64,000 nucleotides of DNA from an uncultured Desulfobacterales bacterium (GCA_938048455.1 CALIUY010000012.1:62001-126000); one strand, 5' to 3'. Shown: positions 42,343-51,217, counted from the first letter of the stretch. The notes: generated by a model from the sequence alone, not told the origin. Numbers and translations: made by a program.

Positions 42343-43644
42343 ATGCGCAAGGCAGGGATGGCAATGGGGGTCTTCTTGCTCCTGGCGGGGCTCGTTGCGA
42401 CGACCTACGCCGGGGGGATCATCAACAAGCAAAACTGGAGCGCCGAATACATCCGCACGCTGAACCGCAACGCAGCGACCGACATGGCGGACGCCGCGGC
42501 CTTCAATCCCGCGGGCACGGTGCTGATGAAGGACGGGCTCTACCTCAAGGCCGACGGCATCTACCTCATGAAAGACTACACGAACCGGCTTCCTTCCTCG
42601 CCGGCCATTCTCAACCTGGGGACCCTCGAGTCCGAGGAGGCCTCCATCATCCCGGGGCTCTTCGCGGTCTATAAGAAAGATCGCTGGGCGGGATTTTTCG
42701 CGGTCACCATTCCCGGCGGCGGCGGCTATGTGCGCTATGACGACGGAAACGCCCGCACCGCCATGCTGAGTCTTCCCGGAGCCCTGGGAGGGCTGGGAAC
42801 CTATCTCGGGGGGCCCGCCGGCAACCCGACCAATATCGACCAGTTCATCGAGGCCGACAGCTATTACGTCGGCTACAGCCTCGGGGCTTCCTTCCGCCTC
42901 ATCGACACCCTCTCGATCGGCGGCGGTATCCGCTTCGTGGACGCCAGCCAAACCTTCAAGGGCAAAGCCCAGGGCGCGTTGAACAGCGTCAAGGTCAAGA
43001 TCGAGCGTACCGACGAAGCCTTCAATTATTTCCTGGGTCTCAACTGGATGCCCATCCCGGATCTGACCTTCGCCGCCACCTACATGTCGAACACGCCGTT
43101 GAACTTCAAGGCCGACACCAAGGACAACTCCCCCGGCCAGGCGGTCTCCCGCGGGGTCGGATGGACGGACGGAACCCATGAGCGCGAGGATCTTCCCGGC
43201 TACTTGTCGCTGGGGCTCTCCTACTTCATCATTCCGGGGAAGCTGAGGATCGAGCCCAACCTGAACTACTATCTCGAAAAGCAGGCGAAACTCGAAGGGG
43301 CGCGCTTCCAGAACTCCATGCCGGGAAACAGCATGGACTACGGGGTGACCCTCGAGTACATCCTGAACCCGCAGTGGCGCTTCAGCGTGGGGTATCTGCG
43401 GACCGACATCCAGGGGATGGAATCCTACGACCTGCTGCCCGAGGCCCCGGAGCTGGATGCGAACACGATCGCCGCCGGCGTGGTCTGGAGTCCGACCGAG
43501 CGCTTGAGCCTCTCCCTGGGGGGCTTGAAGGTCTGGTACGAATCCGAGAAGGTCGACCGCTCCTCCTCCCGCGCGCCGGCGGGCGCAACCCTCGACAAGG
43601 ACGTCTGGGGTCTGGCGATCGGCCTGCAGTACCGCTTCTTCTGA
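42343..43644 (+). CDS. OmpP1/FadL family outer-membrane transport protein
   Basis: 433 aa; AGGAGGGAGACG precedes ATG 42343. The signal peptide ends after TYA near residue 23. The N-terminal NRNAATDMADAAAFNPAGTVL resembles the FadL hatch segment, where an NPA motif lies in the pore. The rest is alternating beta strands, ending in YRFF with a terminal Phe as needed for outer-membrane insertion. Members take up long-chain fatty acids or other hydrophobic compounds such as aromatics. Substrate here is unknown. It is transcribed alone and is convergent with the plsC group. Confidence 0.9.
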   Translation: MRKAGMAMGVFLLLAGLVATTYAGGIINKQNWSAEYIRTLNRNAATDMADAAAFNPAGTVLMKDGLYLKADGIYLMKDYTNRLPSSPAILNLGTLESEEASIIPGLFAVYKKDRWAGFFAVTIPGGGGYVRYDDGNARTAMLSLPGALGGLGTYLGGPAGNPTNIDQFIEADSYYVGYSLGASFRLIDTLSIGGGIRFVDASQTFKGKAQGALNSVKVKIERTDEAFNYFLGLNWMPIPDLTFAATYMSNTPLNFKADTKDNSPGQAVSRGVGWTDGTHEREDLPGYLSLGLSYFIIPGKLRIEPNLNYYLEKQAKLEGARFQNSMPGNSMDYGVTLEYILNPQWRFSVGYLRTDIQGMESYDLLPEAPELDANTIAAGVVWSPTERLSLSLGGLKVWYESEKVDRSSSRAPAGATLDKDVWGLAIGLQYRFF

Positions 43645-43696
43645 TCGGTCTCCACGACGCCGGAGAGGACGCAGGGGGCGGCAGTCGCCGCCCCCT

Positions 43697-44479
43697 TCAG
43701 TCCCGCCAGCCCGCCATCTCCGCTCCGATGAAGGAGACGATGCGGGCATGCTCTTCTTTGCCGGCGCCGGCGACGGAGATCGGCTCTCCGAAACGGATGT
43801 GTACGGTCTTCTGCGGAGCGACCGCTCCGAAGTCCTTCAGCCGCTTTCCCAGCCCCCAGGCGTCGGTTTTGAGAGCGATCGGAACCGCAGGCACGGCGCA
43901 ACGCCCCGCCAGTTTCACCCCCAGGCTGTTGAATTGCCGCGGCTCGAAGCCGATCGCACGGGTCGTCTGCGGAAAAATCACGACCGATACCCCGTTCTCG
44001 AGCCGTTTGCGGCCCTCTTCGAGCACGATTTTGAGGTCCTCACGCGCGTTTTCGCGGCCGACGACGATCGGATCGCGCGAACGCATCACGTGGCCGAACC
44101 AGGGGTAGGTCACGAGGTTCTCCTTGATCACGAAGGTGAGCGGCCGGTGCGGGACGATCAGACAGGGAAGCACAAAGGTCTCGAGGATGCTCATGTGGTT
44201 GGCGATGAAGACGGCGGGCGAGTCAAGCCGCCGCACGAAGTCCAACCCCTCGATCACGAAGCGCCCCCCCACGGCCTCGAGCGCCTGCACGGTGGCGCGG
44301 CTGCTTTCGATCCAGCGGGTGTCGTCGTAGAGCCCCCGGCGGGCGAGCGCCGATGCCCGCCGCACGATGCCCGCGATCCGCAGGTAGAAACAGAAGGTCG
44401 GAAATTTCCGCGCGATCGGCCGGCCGGGCTTCGGCGGGGTGCGGTAGGCGTCGTTTTCCGTCAGCGGAGCACCGGGCAT
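43697..44479 (-). CDS. plsC: 1-acyl-glycerol-3-phosphate acyltransferase-like protein
   Basis: 260 aa. Motif I is NHMSILET, which differs from the usual NHx4D in having Glu in place of Asp. Motif III is VVIFPQTTR in place of FPEGTRS, with Gln in place of Glu. Motif IV is CAVPAVPIAL. This is a recognisable branch of PlsC-like enzymes with moderate deviation. It probably acylates a lysophospholipid at the inner face of the membrane. It overlaps the end of the shikimate kinase gene by 19 nt and is the last gene of the minus-strand aromatic group. Confidence 0.85.
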   Translation of the reverse strand: MPGAPLTENDAYRTPPKPGRPIARKFPTFCFYLRIAGIVRRASALARRGLYDDTRWIESSRATVQALEAVGGRFVIEGLDFVRRLDSPAVFIANHMSILETFVLPCLIVPHRPLTFVIKENLVTYPWFGHVMRSRDPIVVGRENAREDLKIVLEEGRKRLENGVSVVIFPQTTRAIGFEPRQFNSLGVKLAGRCAVPAVPIALKTDAWGLGKRLKDFGAVAPQKTVHIRFGEPISVAGAGKEEHARIVSFIGAEMAGWRD

Positions 44480-45030
44480 GAGGCGTCCCCCGGCGGACAG
44501 CCGTTCTGGAGATAGCCGCGCGCCACGGGCAGAAGGTCCCGGGCCGCCTCGGCCAAGGATTTTCCGGCGGTGTCATAGACGAAATCGGCCGCCCGCCGGT
44601 AGATCTCTTGGGATCGCTCCCAGACGGCGCGGAGCTCTTCCTCGAGGCTCGCCGCACGGGTGAGCGCGGGGCGCCGCTCGCTTTGCAGGCGCCGGGCGAG
44701 TTCCTCGACGGGCGCGGTGAGCAGCACGAAAAAGCCGGTTCCCCGCAGCAGGTCGCGGTTCCAGGCGTAACGGACGGTTCCGCCCCCCAAGGCGATCAGC
44801 GACTTTTCGCGGCGGGCGAGCCGCTTGCAGGTGTCGTACTCGAGTTCCCGGAAGGCGAGCCAACCCTGTTCGGCGATCAGGCGGGCATGCGGGTAGCCGA
44901 GGAGGCGGTCGATTTCGAGGTCGAGATCGAGAAAAGGAACCTCCAGCTCGGAGGCGAGCATCCGGCCGAGGGCGGTTTTTCCCGTGCCGCGCATGCCGCA
45001 GAGGTAGAGGTTGGCGGAGGTCGCACTCAT
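44461..45030 (-). CDS. aroK: Shikimate kinase
   Basis: 189 aa. Walker A GMRGTGKTALGRMLASEL, then FLDLDLEID with the shikimate-binding Asp, FRELEYDTC with a conserved substrate Arg, and GGGTVRYAWNRDLL. RRPALTRA forms the lid region with its Arg. It phosphorylates shikimate with ATP and so feeds EPSP synthase and, later, AroC (3677-4756). It is clustered with aroF-pheA on the same strand, with a cupin gene between them. Confidence 0.92.
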   Translation of the reverse strand: MSATSANLYLCGMRGTGKTALGRMLASELEVPFLDLDLEIDRLLGYPHARLIAEQGWLAFRELEYDTCKRLARREKSLIALGGGTVRYAWNRDLLRGTGFFVLLTAPVEELARRLQSERRPALTRAASLEEELRAVWERSQEIYRRAADFVYDTAGKSLAEAARDLLPVARGYLQNGCPPGDASCPVLR

Positions 45031-45052
45031 GGCTGCCGGAGCCTGCCCGGGC

Positions 45053-45463
45053 TCAGAGGGATTCCCTCTCGTAGACGTTGCAGATGCAGCACAAAAACGA
45101 GGCCGGTTCGGTTGCGCTCAGATTCCGCATTCCGTGGGGCTCCAAACTCGGGACGACGACCGTGTCGCCGGCCTCGGCGATCAGGGTCATCGTCGGCTGA
45201 TCGGTTTGCGGGTCGAAGCGCCGGCATTCGAAACGGCCGCTCAGGATGTACATGCTCTGGATGTAAAAATGGTTGTGGATGGGGATCTCCCCGCCGGGCT
45301 GGGCCGTGAAGAGGCGCAGGCCGTATTCGGGGTAGCCCGTCCCGTCATCGCCGAAGCGGGAGAGCCAGCGCACGCGGATTCCCCTAACGGGGTAAGGCTT
45401 GCCCTTGTAGGGGAAGCTGGTGATCGGCGTGTCTTCGACTTCCTGCCAGCGAACCCGTTCCAT
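45053..45463 (-). CDS. Cupin domain protein
   Basis: 136 aa. The single-domain cupin is seen from PGGEIPIHNHFYIQSMYILSG (two His of motif 1 and strand) and AGDTVVVPSLEPHGMRNL (motif 2 His). Metal-binding residues appear complete. The C-terminus has an unusual CCIC cluster (FLCCICNVYE). Function cannot be derived from the fold. It lies between aroF-pheA and aroK, 71 and 22 nt away respectively, so an association with aromatic biosynthesis is possible. Confidence 0.8.
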   Translation of the reverse strand: MERVRWQEVEDTPITSFPYKGKPYPVRGIRVRWLSRFGDDGTGYPEYGLRLFTAQPGGEIPIHNHFYIQSMYILSGRFECRRFDPQTDQPTMTLIAEAGDTVVVPSLEPHGMRNLSATEPASFLCCICNVYERESL

Positions 45464-45534
45464 GCCTTTCGTCTCCCGCCGTGCGCCTTTTTCCGGCCCA
45501 TCCCGTTTTCTCTAAAGCGGACGGCCGTTTTCTG

Positions 45535-47421
45535 TCAACCGTTTCCGTAGCAGCCGAGCAGCTTGAAGAACTCGCTTTTTTCCTCGATCGCCCGACGGAC
45601 CGCGTCCATCTCCGGAGCTTCCAGGTCGGCTTCGACGTCGATGTAGAAAAGGTAACGCCAGGGTTCCCCCGGGATCGGCCGCGATTCGAGCTTGATCATG
45701 TTGACCCGGTTTGCGGCGAAGACCTCCAGAATGGAAAAAAGGGCCCCGGGCTCGTTTCGCGCCGAGCAGAGCAGCGAGGACTTGGTCGCTTTCCGCGGCT
45801 CGATCGGCTCCCGGCCGACCACGACGAAGCGGGTGAAGTTTCGCGGGTTGTCCTCGATGCCCGGGACGAGAACGGTGAGCCCGTAGTGCTCGGCGGCGCT
45901 CTGGTTGGCGATCGCCGCGAGCGCCGGGTTCTCTTCATCGCGCACGCGCTCGGCAGCCGCGGCGGTGTCGCTCACGGCCACCTGCTCCCAGTCGAATTGG
46001 GAGAGAAAGCGGCGGCATTGCTCGAAGCCCTGGGGATGGGAGAGCACCCGCCGGATCCCCTCCAGCTCGGCCCCCGGCCGAGCAAGCAGGTTCTGGGTGA
46101 TGCGGATCGTCAGCTCGCCCAGGATCCTCAAGTCGTATTCCCGCAGGAGATCGTAGCTTTCGTGGATGCTCCCGGAGAGCGAGTTCTCGATCGGGATCAC
46201 CCCGTAGTCGATGCGGCCTTCCCGGATCGCCGCGAATATCGAGCGGAAGGTGGGCAGCGATACGGCCTCCACGGCATCGGCGAAGTACTGTTGACAGGCC
46301 TTGTGGCTGAAGCTTCCGATGCGGCCCATGAAGCCCGCGCGCGGCTTGGCGTTTCCGGCCTCCTGTGCGCGACGGCCGATGGTGCGGACGCGGTCCATGT
46401 GGCTGAAGTCGAGGCGTTTTCCGATCACCGGGGCGATCACATAGAGGTCGCGCATGAGCTGGCGGAACTGGGCGGGGTAGAGGCTCTGGGCGCCGTCGGA
46501 AAGGGCCCGCGGCGGGTCGTGGTGCACTTCGACCATGATTCCGTCGGCTCCGGCGGCCACCGCGGCGCGCGCCATAGGGCTCACCTTCTCGCGCATTCCG
46601 GTCGCGTGGCTCGGGTCGATGACGATGGGCAAATGGGTGAGTTTCTTGATCACCGGGATCGCCGAGAGATCGAGCGTGTTCCGCGTGTAGGGCTCGAAGG
46701 TCCGGATCCCCCGCTCGCAGAGAATCACCTGTCCGTCGCCTTCGGAGAGGATGTATTCGGCGGACATGAGCCATTCCTCGATCGTGCCGGCGAGTCCGCG
46801 CTTGAGCAGGACGGGCTTGCCCATGCGGCCGGCGCATTTGAGGAGCTCGAAGTTTTGCATGTTGCGGGCGCCGATCTGGACGACATCCACGTATTTGAAG
46901 ATCAAATCCGCCTGCGAGGGCGAGGTCATCTCGGTCACGACCGGAAGTCCCAGCGTCTCGCGCACCTCGGCCAGGATCTTGAGGCCGTCCTCTTCGAGTC
47001 CCTGAAACGAGTAGGGCGAGGTCCGCGGCTTGAAGGCTCCGCCGCGGAAGAGGGTCGCCCCGGCCTGTTTGACCTCCCGGGCGATCGTGAGCGCCTGCTC
47101 GAGGCTCTCGACGGCGCAGGGGCCGGCGATCACGCAGAGGTTCTCCCCGCCGACCAGAACGTCGCGCACGCGGACGAGGGTGTCCTGGGGGTGCATCTGG
47201 CGGCCGACGAGCTTGTAGGGCGTGGTCACGCGGACGACGCGTGCGACCCCCGGCAGCCGTCCGATCTCTTCCTCGCTCATCCCGGCCTTGCCCAGGATCC
47301 CGATCCGCTGCGTGCCCTCGACGGCGGGAAGTTCCCGGCAGTCGCAGCGCTGGGCCTTGAGCCGGCGGATGAGCTGGGTCCTTCCTTCCGGCGTCAGTTC
47401 CTTTTCCAACTCGAGTATCAT
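45535..47421 (-). CDS. aroF-pheA: Fused DAHP synthase - prephenate dehydratase - ACT
   Basis: 628 aa from ATG 47421, with GGAGGAGG upstream. Residues 1-75: N-terminal ferredoxin-like regulatory region of class I-beta DAHP synthases. Residues about 90-345: DAHP synthase barrel (IAGPCAVES, KPRTSPYSFQG, IVIDPSHATG, MVEVHHDP). Residues about 360-540: prephenate dehydratase (GFMGRIGSFSHKACQQYF, VIPIENSLSGSIHESYDLL, RNFTRF). Residues about 545-628: ACT domain with GALFSILEVFA and LESRP, the GAL and ESRP Phe-binding motifs. One chain would thus carry the first step of the shikimate pathway and a late phenylalanine step, with Phe feedback possible on both through the ACT domain. No stop or frameshift divides the domains. 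An attenuator-like leader lies upstream. Confidence 0.95.
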   Translation of the reverse strand: MILELEKELTPEGRTQLIRRLKAQRCDCRELPAVEGTQRIGILGKAGMSEEEIGRLPGVARVVRVTTPYKLVGRQMHPQDTLVRVRDVLVGGENLCVIAGPCAVESLEQALTIAREVKQAGATLFRGGAFKPRTSPYSFQGLEEDGLKILAEVRETLGLPVVTEMTSPSQADLIFKYVDVVQIGARNMQNFELLKCAGRMGKPVLLKRGLAGTIEEWLMSAEYILSEGDGQVILCERGIRTFEPYTRNTLDLSAIPVIKKLTHLPIVIDPSHATGMREKVSPMARAAVAAGADGIMVEVHHDPPRALSDGAQSLYPAQFRQLMRDLYVIAPVIGKRLDFSHMDRVRTIGRRAQEAGNAKPRAGFMGRIGSFSHKACQQYFADAVEAVSLPTFRSIFAAIREGRIDYGVIPIENSLSGSIHESYDLLREYDLRILGELTIRITQNLLARPGAELEGIRRVLSHPQGFEQCRRFLSQFDWEQVAVSDTAAAAERVRDEENPALAAIANQSAAEHYGLTVLVPGIEDNPRNFTRFVVVGREPIEPRKATKSSLLCSARNEPGALFSILEVFAANRVNMIKLESRPIPGEPWRYLFYIDVEADLEAPEMDAVRRAIEEKSEFFKLLGCYGNG

Positions 47422-47460
47422 GGCGGAATCCTCCTCCGGCGGGCGCCGCGGGCGGGTCGA

Positions 47461-47496
47461 AAAAAGAAAAGAGCTCCGAGAGCGGTCTCGGAGCTC
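47461..47496 (-). terminator. Attenuator terminator before aroF-pheA
   Basis: On the minus strand GAGCTCCGAGA (47496-47486) pairs perfectly over 11 bp with TCTCGGAGCTC (47481-47471) across a 4-base loop, followed by TTTTCTTTTT to 47461. It lies only 40 nt upstream of the start codon, so it is placed to stop leader transcription, not to end an upstream gene. Confidence 0.85.
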
Positions 47497-47563
47497 CACC
47501 TCCAGGCTCCGGATAGACCGCCGCCGGTCCATCCGGGCCCCCCAAAAAAAACGATCGTTTCCT

Positions 47564-47620
47564 TCAGGATCCCGGATGGACGATTCCAAAGCACCAAAAG
47601 CCGAGGAACCGTCCGTCCAC
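47564..47620 (-). CDS. Phenylalanine leader peptide
   Basis: 18 codons from GTG 47620 to TGA 47564: MDGRFLGFWCFGIVHPGS. Three of 18 residues are Phe and one is Trp, with two Phe codons and the Trp codon within four codons. AAGG lies about 10 nt upstream. The last codons overlap pairing segment 1 of the leader, so a ribosome slowed at the Phe codons would hide that segment. The content and position fit a control peptide for aroF-pheA. Confidence 0.6.
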   Translation of the reverse strand: MDGRFLGFWCFGIVHPGS

Positions 47621-47764
47621 GAAAAGCGCCTTGTTGGCCGAATTTGAACTCCGCCTACCACGCCCCCGGCTCCGCTGTCAAGAACGGCCTCGACTTCTTC
47701 CTTTACAATCCCGCCGGGGTCATTACCTTGGGATCAAAAATCCGCCGTTCAGGAGCAAGCACGG

Positions 47765-50221
47765 ATGACCCGTCCCCAAGCCTTTCGTATGGCGCCCGAG
47801 TCCGAGGAGTCCTCCGCGGCCAGCGCCTCGGTTGCGCTCCCGGAGGAGTTGCCGATTCTGCCGCTGCGGAACACGGTCGCCTTTCCGTTTACGATCATCC
47901 CCCTTTCGATCGGCATCCCCCGTTCGCTCAAACTGATTGAAGAGGCCCGCCAGGGTGAGCGGTTGATCGGGTTGGTGGCGATGAAGGAGCCGCGGATCGA
48001 GGAGCCGATGCCCGGGCAGGTGCACGAGGTGGGGACGATCGCCCGCATCGAACGCGTCGCCCAGAACGCCGAGGGGCACCTCAGCGTGATTGTCCAGTGT
48101 CTGGAGCGCTTCCGCATCCAATTCTGGACCGCCCAGCAGCCTTACCTCAAGGCGCGCATCGCCGTGGCCCCCGACCGCGTGGAGGAGGATCTGGAGACCG
48201 ACGCCCTGCAGCGCAGCCTGCTCGACCTCGCGCGCGAGGTCGTGGCCCTCTCGCCGAACTACCCCAAGGAGGCCGCCGATTTCCTCGCCCAGGTGAAGAA
48301 CCCGCGCTACCTCGCCTATCTGGTCGCCAACTACGCGGGGCTTGAGTTGGAAAAGGCCCAAGAGGTGCTCGCGGCCGACGATTTGAAAGAGAAGCTGCGA
48401 TTGCTGGTCGCCCACCTCGCCCGGGAGAAGGAGCTCCTTTCGCTCGGCCAGAAGATTCAGAGCGACGCCCGGGAGGAGATGGAAAAGGCCCAGCGCGACT
48501 ATTTCCTGCGCCAGCAGCTCAAGGCCATTCAGAAGGAGCTGGGGGAAGCCGACGACTCCCGGGCCGAGGCCGACGAGTACGCCGAAAAGATCGCCGCCGC
48601 CGAGCTGCCCGAGGAGGCGCGCAAAGAGGCCGAACGCGAACTCAAGCGCCTGCGCGGCATGTCCCCCCACTCGCCGGAGACCTCGATGATCCGCACCTAT
48701 CTCGACTGGATCCTCGAGCTGCCCTGGAAAAAGCTGAGCGAAGACCGCACCGACATCGGCCATGCGCGGCGCGTCCTCGACGAGGATCACTACGGGCTGC
48801 AGGAGATCAAGGAGCGCATCCTCGAGGTGCTCGCGGTCCGCAGGCTCCGCGCCGAGCGGAGCCTGGGCGCGGCCGGCGGGGAAGCGGCGGAGGACGGCGA
48901 GGCGAGGGGGGCGATCCTGTGCTTCGTCGGGCCGCCGGGGGTGGGCAAGACGAGCCTGGGCAAGAGCATCGCCCGCGCGCTCGGCCGCAGCTTCACGCGC
49001 ATGAGCCTGGGCGGGGTGCGCGACGAGGCGGAGATCCGCGGGCACCGCCGCACCTACATCGGTGCCATGCCCGGCCGCATCCTCCAGGCCATCCGGCGCG
49101 CCGGCACCCGCAACCCGGTGTTCATGCTCGACGAGGTGGACAAGATCGGCCAGGACTGGCGGGGCGATCCGGCGAGCGCGCTGCTCGAGGTCCTCGACCC
49201 GGCTCAGAACCGCGCCTTCCGGGATCATTACCTGGATGTCGATTTCGACCTGAGCGAGGTGATCTTCATCACCACCGCCAACCAGCTCGAAACCGTCCCC
49301 GCGCCCTTGCGCGACCGCATGGAGATCCTCGCCCTCGACGGCTACACCGAGGCCGAAAAGCTCGAGATCGCACGCCGGCATCTCATCCCGCGGCAGCTCA
49401 AGGCGAACGGCCTGCGGGAGGAAGAGATCACCTTCACCGACGACGCGGTGCGGAAAATCGTGCGCGACTACACGCGCGAGGCCGGGGTGCGCTCCCTCGA
49501 ACGGGCGATCGGAGCGGTCTGCCGCAAGAGCGCGGTGCGGATCGTCGAGCAGCAGTGGAGCCATGTACTCGTGACCCCCGAGCTCGTGCGCGAGGTGCTG
49601 CGCAAGGAGGCCTTCGAGTCCGAGCGCTCCGAGCCGATCGAGATCCCGGGGATCGCCACGGGTCTCGCCGTCACCTCCTTCGGCGGTGACATCCTCTTCA
49701 TCGAAGCGACGCGCATGAAAGGCAAGGGGACCCTGACCCTGACCGGCCACCTGGGGGAGGTGATGCGCGAAAGCGCCCAGATCGCCCACAGCTACGTGCG
49801 CTCCAAAGCCGAGACGCTGGGCGTCGATCCGGCGGTCTTTGAAACGAGCGACGTCCACTTGCACGTTCCTGCGGGGGCCATCCCCAAGGACGGCCCCTCG
49901 GCCGGGGTCGCCATGGTGCTGGCGATGGCGAGCCTCTTCAGCGGCCGGACCGTGCGGGGCGATGTCGGCATGACCGGCGAGGTGACGCTGCGCGGCCGTG
50001 TGCTGCCGGTGGGAGGGATCAAGATGAAGCTGCTCGCCGCCCACCGCGCGGGCTTGTCCACGGTGATCCTGCCGCGGCGAAACGAGAAAGACCTCGAGGA
50101 GGTCCCCCGCGAGGTGCTTGACGCCCTCCGGCTCGTCCTCGTCGAACGCATCGAGGAGGCGCTTCCCGTCGCTCTGGGGATCGAAGACCTCCGTCAGGCC
50201 GTCCTCCCCCTGGTCGGCTGA
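47765..50221 (+). CDS. lon: ATP-dependent protease Lon
   Basis: 818 aa, full length; AGGAG lies 9 nt before ATG 47765. N-terminal substrate-binding domain (LPILPLRNTVAFPFTIIPL), AAA+ module with Walker A GPPGVGKTSLGKS (residue about 389) and Walker B VFMLDEVDKI, and the protease domain with PKDGPSAG holding catalytic Ser712 and GRVLPVGGIKMKLLAAHRAG supplying the Lys. It degrades misfolded and regulatory proteins in the cytoplasm. It is divergent from the aroF-pheA leader; no sigma32-type promoter is evident. An alpha/beta hydrolase gene follows after 6 nt. Confidence 0.97.
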   Translation: MTRPQAFRMAPESEESSAASASVALPEELPILPLRNTVAFPFTIIPLSIGIPRSLKLIEEARQGERLIGLVAMKEPRIEEPMPGQVHEVGTIARIERVAQNAEGHLSVIVQCLERFRIQFWTAQQPYLKARIAVAPDRVEEDLETDALQRSLLDLAREVVALSPNYPKEAADFLAQVKNPRYLAYLVANYAGLELEKAQEVLAADDLKEKLRLLVAHLAREKELLSLGQKIQSDAREEMEKAQRDYFLRQQLKAIQKELGEADDSRAEADEYAEKIAAAELPEEARKEAERELKRLRGMSPHSPETSMIRTYLDWILELPWKKLSEDRTDIGHARRVLDEDHYGLQEIKERILEVLAVRRLRAERSLGAAGGEAAEDGEARGAILCFVGPPGVGKTSLGKSIARALGRSFTRMSLGGVRDEAEIRGHRRTYIGAMPGRILQAIRRAGTRNPVFMLDEVDKIGQDWRGDPASALLEVLDPAQNRAFRDHYLDVDFDLSEVIFITTANQLETVPAPLRDRMEILALDGYTEAEKLEIARRHLIPRQLKANGLREEEITFTDDAVRKIVRDYTREAGVRSLERAIGAVCRKSAVRIVEQQWSHVLVTPELVREVLRKEAFESERSEPIEIPGIATGLAVTSFGGDILFIEATRMKGKGTLTLTGHLGEVMRESAQIAHSYVRSKAETLGVDPAVFETSDVHLHVPAGAIPKDGPSAGVAMVLAMASLFSGRTVRGDVGMTGEVTLRGRVLPVGGIKMKLLAAHRAGLSTVILPRRNEKDLEEVPREVLDALRLVLVERIEEALPVALGIEDLRQAVLPLVG

Positions 50222-50227
50222 AGGGCC

Positions 50228-51109
50228 ATGGGCGCAGCGCCGGCTCCGGGAAGGTGGTTTTATCCGGAGGGCGGGGCGCTGCGGGGCGCGGCGCTTGTCC
50301 TGCACGGGCTGAACCTCGACCCGGAGCGGATGCGGCCGTTGATCGCGCTGTTGCATGCGGCGGGAATCGCGGCCTTTCTCCTGGAGCTTTACGGCCACGG
50401 GGGAAATTTCGCGGCCCGGTCCGGATCGGATGCCCGCCGGGACCGGCTGGCCGCTCTCCAATCCTGCCGACATGCGCTCTGGGCCGAGGAGGCGATCGCC
50501 GGATTCCGCGAAGTGCGCCGCGTCGCCGCGGCGGCCTCCGGCGAGGCGGTTTTCGTCGGCTTCTCCTACGGCGCGCTTCTGGGTTGCGATCTTCTCGTCT
50601 CCCGCCCCGAGGTCGCCTTCGCCCGCATGGTGTTGCTGGCGCCCGCGCTCCGCCTGCGTCCCTGGGACCGGGCGATCCGGCTGCTCTCCCCTTTCCCGGG
50701 GCTGGTCCTGCCCACGCCCGCCCCCGCAGGGTATGCGGCGAATCCGGGGACCCCGGTCGCCGCGTACAACGCCCTTTTCGCAACCCTGAAGCATTTCGAA
50801 GCCCATCTCGGACCGCGGCTGAACATCCCGACGCTGGTTTTCGTGGACCCGGGCGACGAGCTGATCTCCTTCGAGGGGCTTAAAGGCCTGGTCTCCGAGC
50901 AGCGGCTCGACCGCTGGCGGATCCATCCCCTGCGCGTGAGTCGGCCGGTGCTCGCCGGTGCCTACCGCCACCTGATTCTAGACGAAGAGAGCGCGGGCCG
51001 GCGGGCCTGGGCGGAGCTCCGGCACACCCTGCTCGCTTTCCTCGGGGAGGCCGAAGTCAATCTCGGGGTGCCATTTTCTTCTCGCCAAAACCCCGATTCG
51101 GGAGTATAA
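50228..51109 (+). CDS. Alpha/beta hydrolase
   Basis: 293 aa, starting 6 nt after lon, so probably co-transcribed. The fold is recognisable from LVLHGLNLDPERM, the nucleophile elbow FVGFSYGALLG (Ser), the acid in FVDPGDELIS and a His in AYRHLILDE. A YGHGG loop and other oxyanion parts are present. It resembles monoacylglycerol lipase/esterase-type enzymes broadly, but the substrate is unknown. No signal peptide is apparent, so it is probably cytoplasmic. Confidence 0.78.
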   Translation: MGAAPAPGRWFYPEGGALRGAALVLHGLNLDPERMRPLIALLHAAGIAAFLLELYGHGGNFAARSGSDARRDRLAALQSCRHALWAEEAIAGFREVRRVAAAASGEAVFVGFSYGALLGCDLLVSRPEVAFARMVLLAPALRLRPWDRAIRLLSPFPGLVLPTPAPAGYAANPGTPVAAYNALFATLKHFEAHLGPRLNIPTLVFVDPGDELISFEGLKGLVSEQRLDRWRIHPLRVSRPVLAGAYRHLILDEESAGRRAWAELRHTLLAFLGEAEVNLGVPFSSRQNPDSGV

Positions 51110-51217
51110 ACCGCCCCAAGCGCGCCTCAGGAAGGTCCTTTCCGCCTCGGGATTCGTGGAAGAGAGAACGCCGCCGAAAGGCGGGCGGCTGAACCGCAAC
51201 AGGAAGGAGGGATCCCC

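Larger units (their letters stand above)
47422..47681 (-). promoter_or_regulatory. Leader of aroF-pheA with alternative pairings
   Basis: Reading on the minus strand, GTCCATCCGGG (47581-47571, segment 1) is perfectly complementary to CCCGGATGGAC (47537-47527, segment 2). Segment 2, extended to 47525, also pairs with CGGTCTATCCGG (47520-47509, segment 3) over 12 bp with one G-U. The end of segment 3 (CGGAGC, 47511-47506) can pair with GCTCCG in the 5' arm of the terminator at 47496-47461. A leader peptide overlaps segment 1. This mutually exclusive arrangement is that of a ribosome-dependent attenuator. A consensus -35 TTGACA lies at 47681-47676, but its -10 is poor. Confidence 0.65.

Noticed and set aside
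48754-49054. Second small frames inside lon as separate genes
   Set aside because: They are out-of-frame Arg/Ser-rich translations of the AAA+ module.
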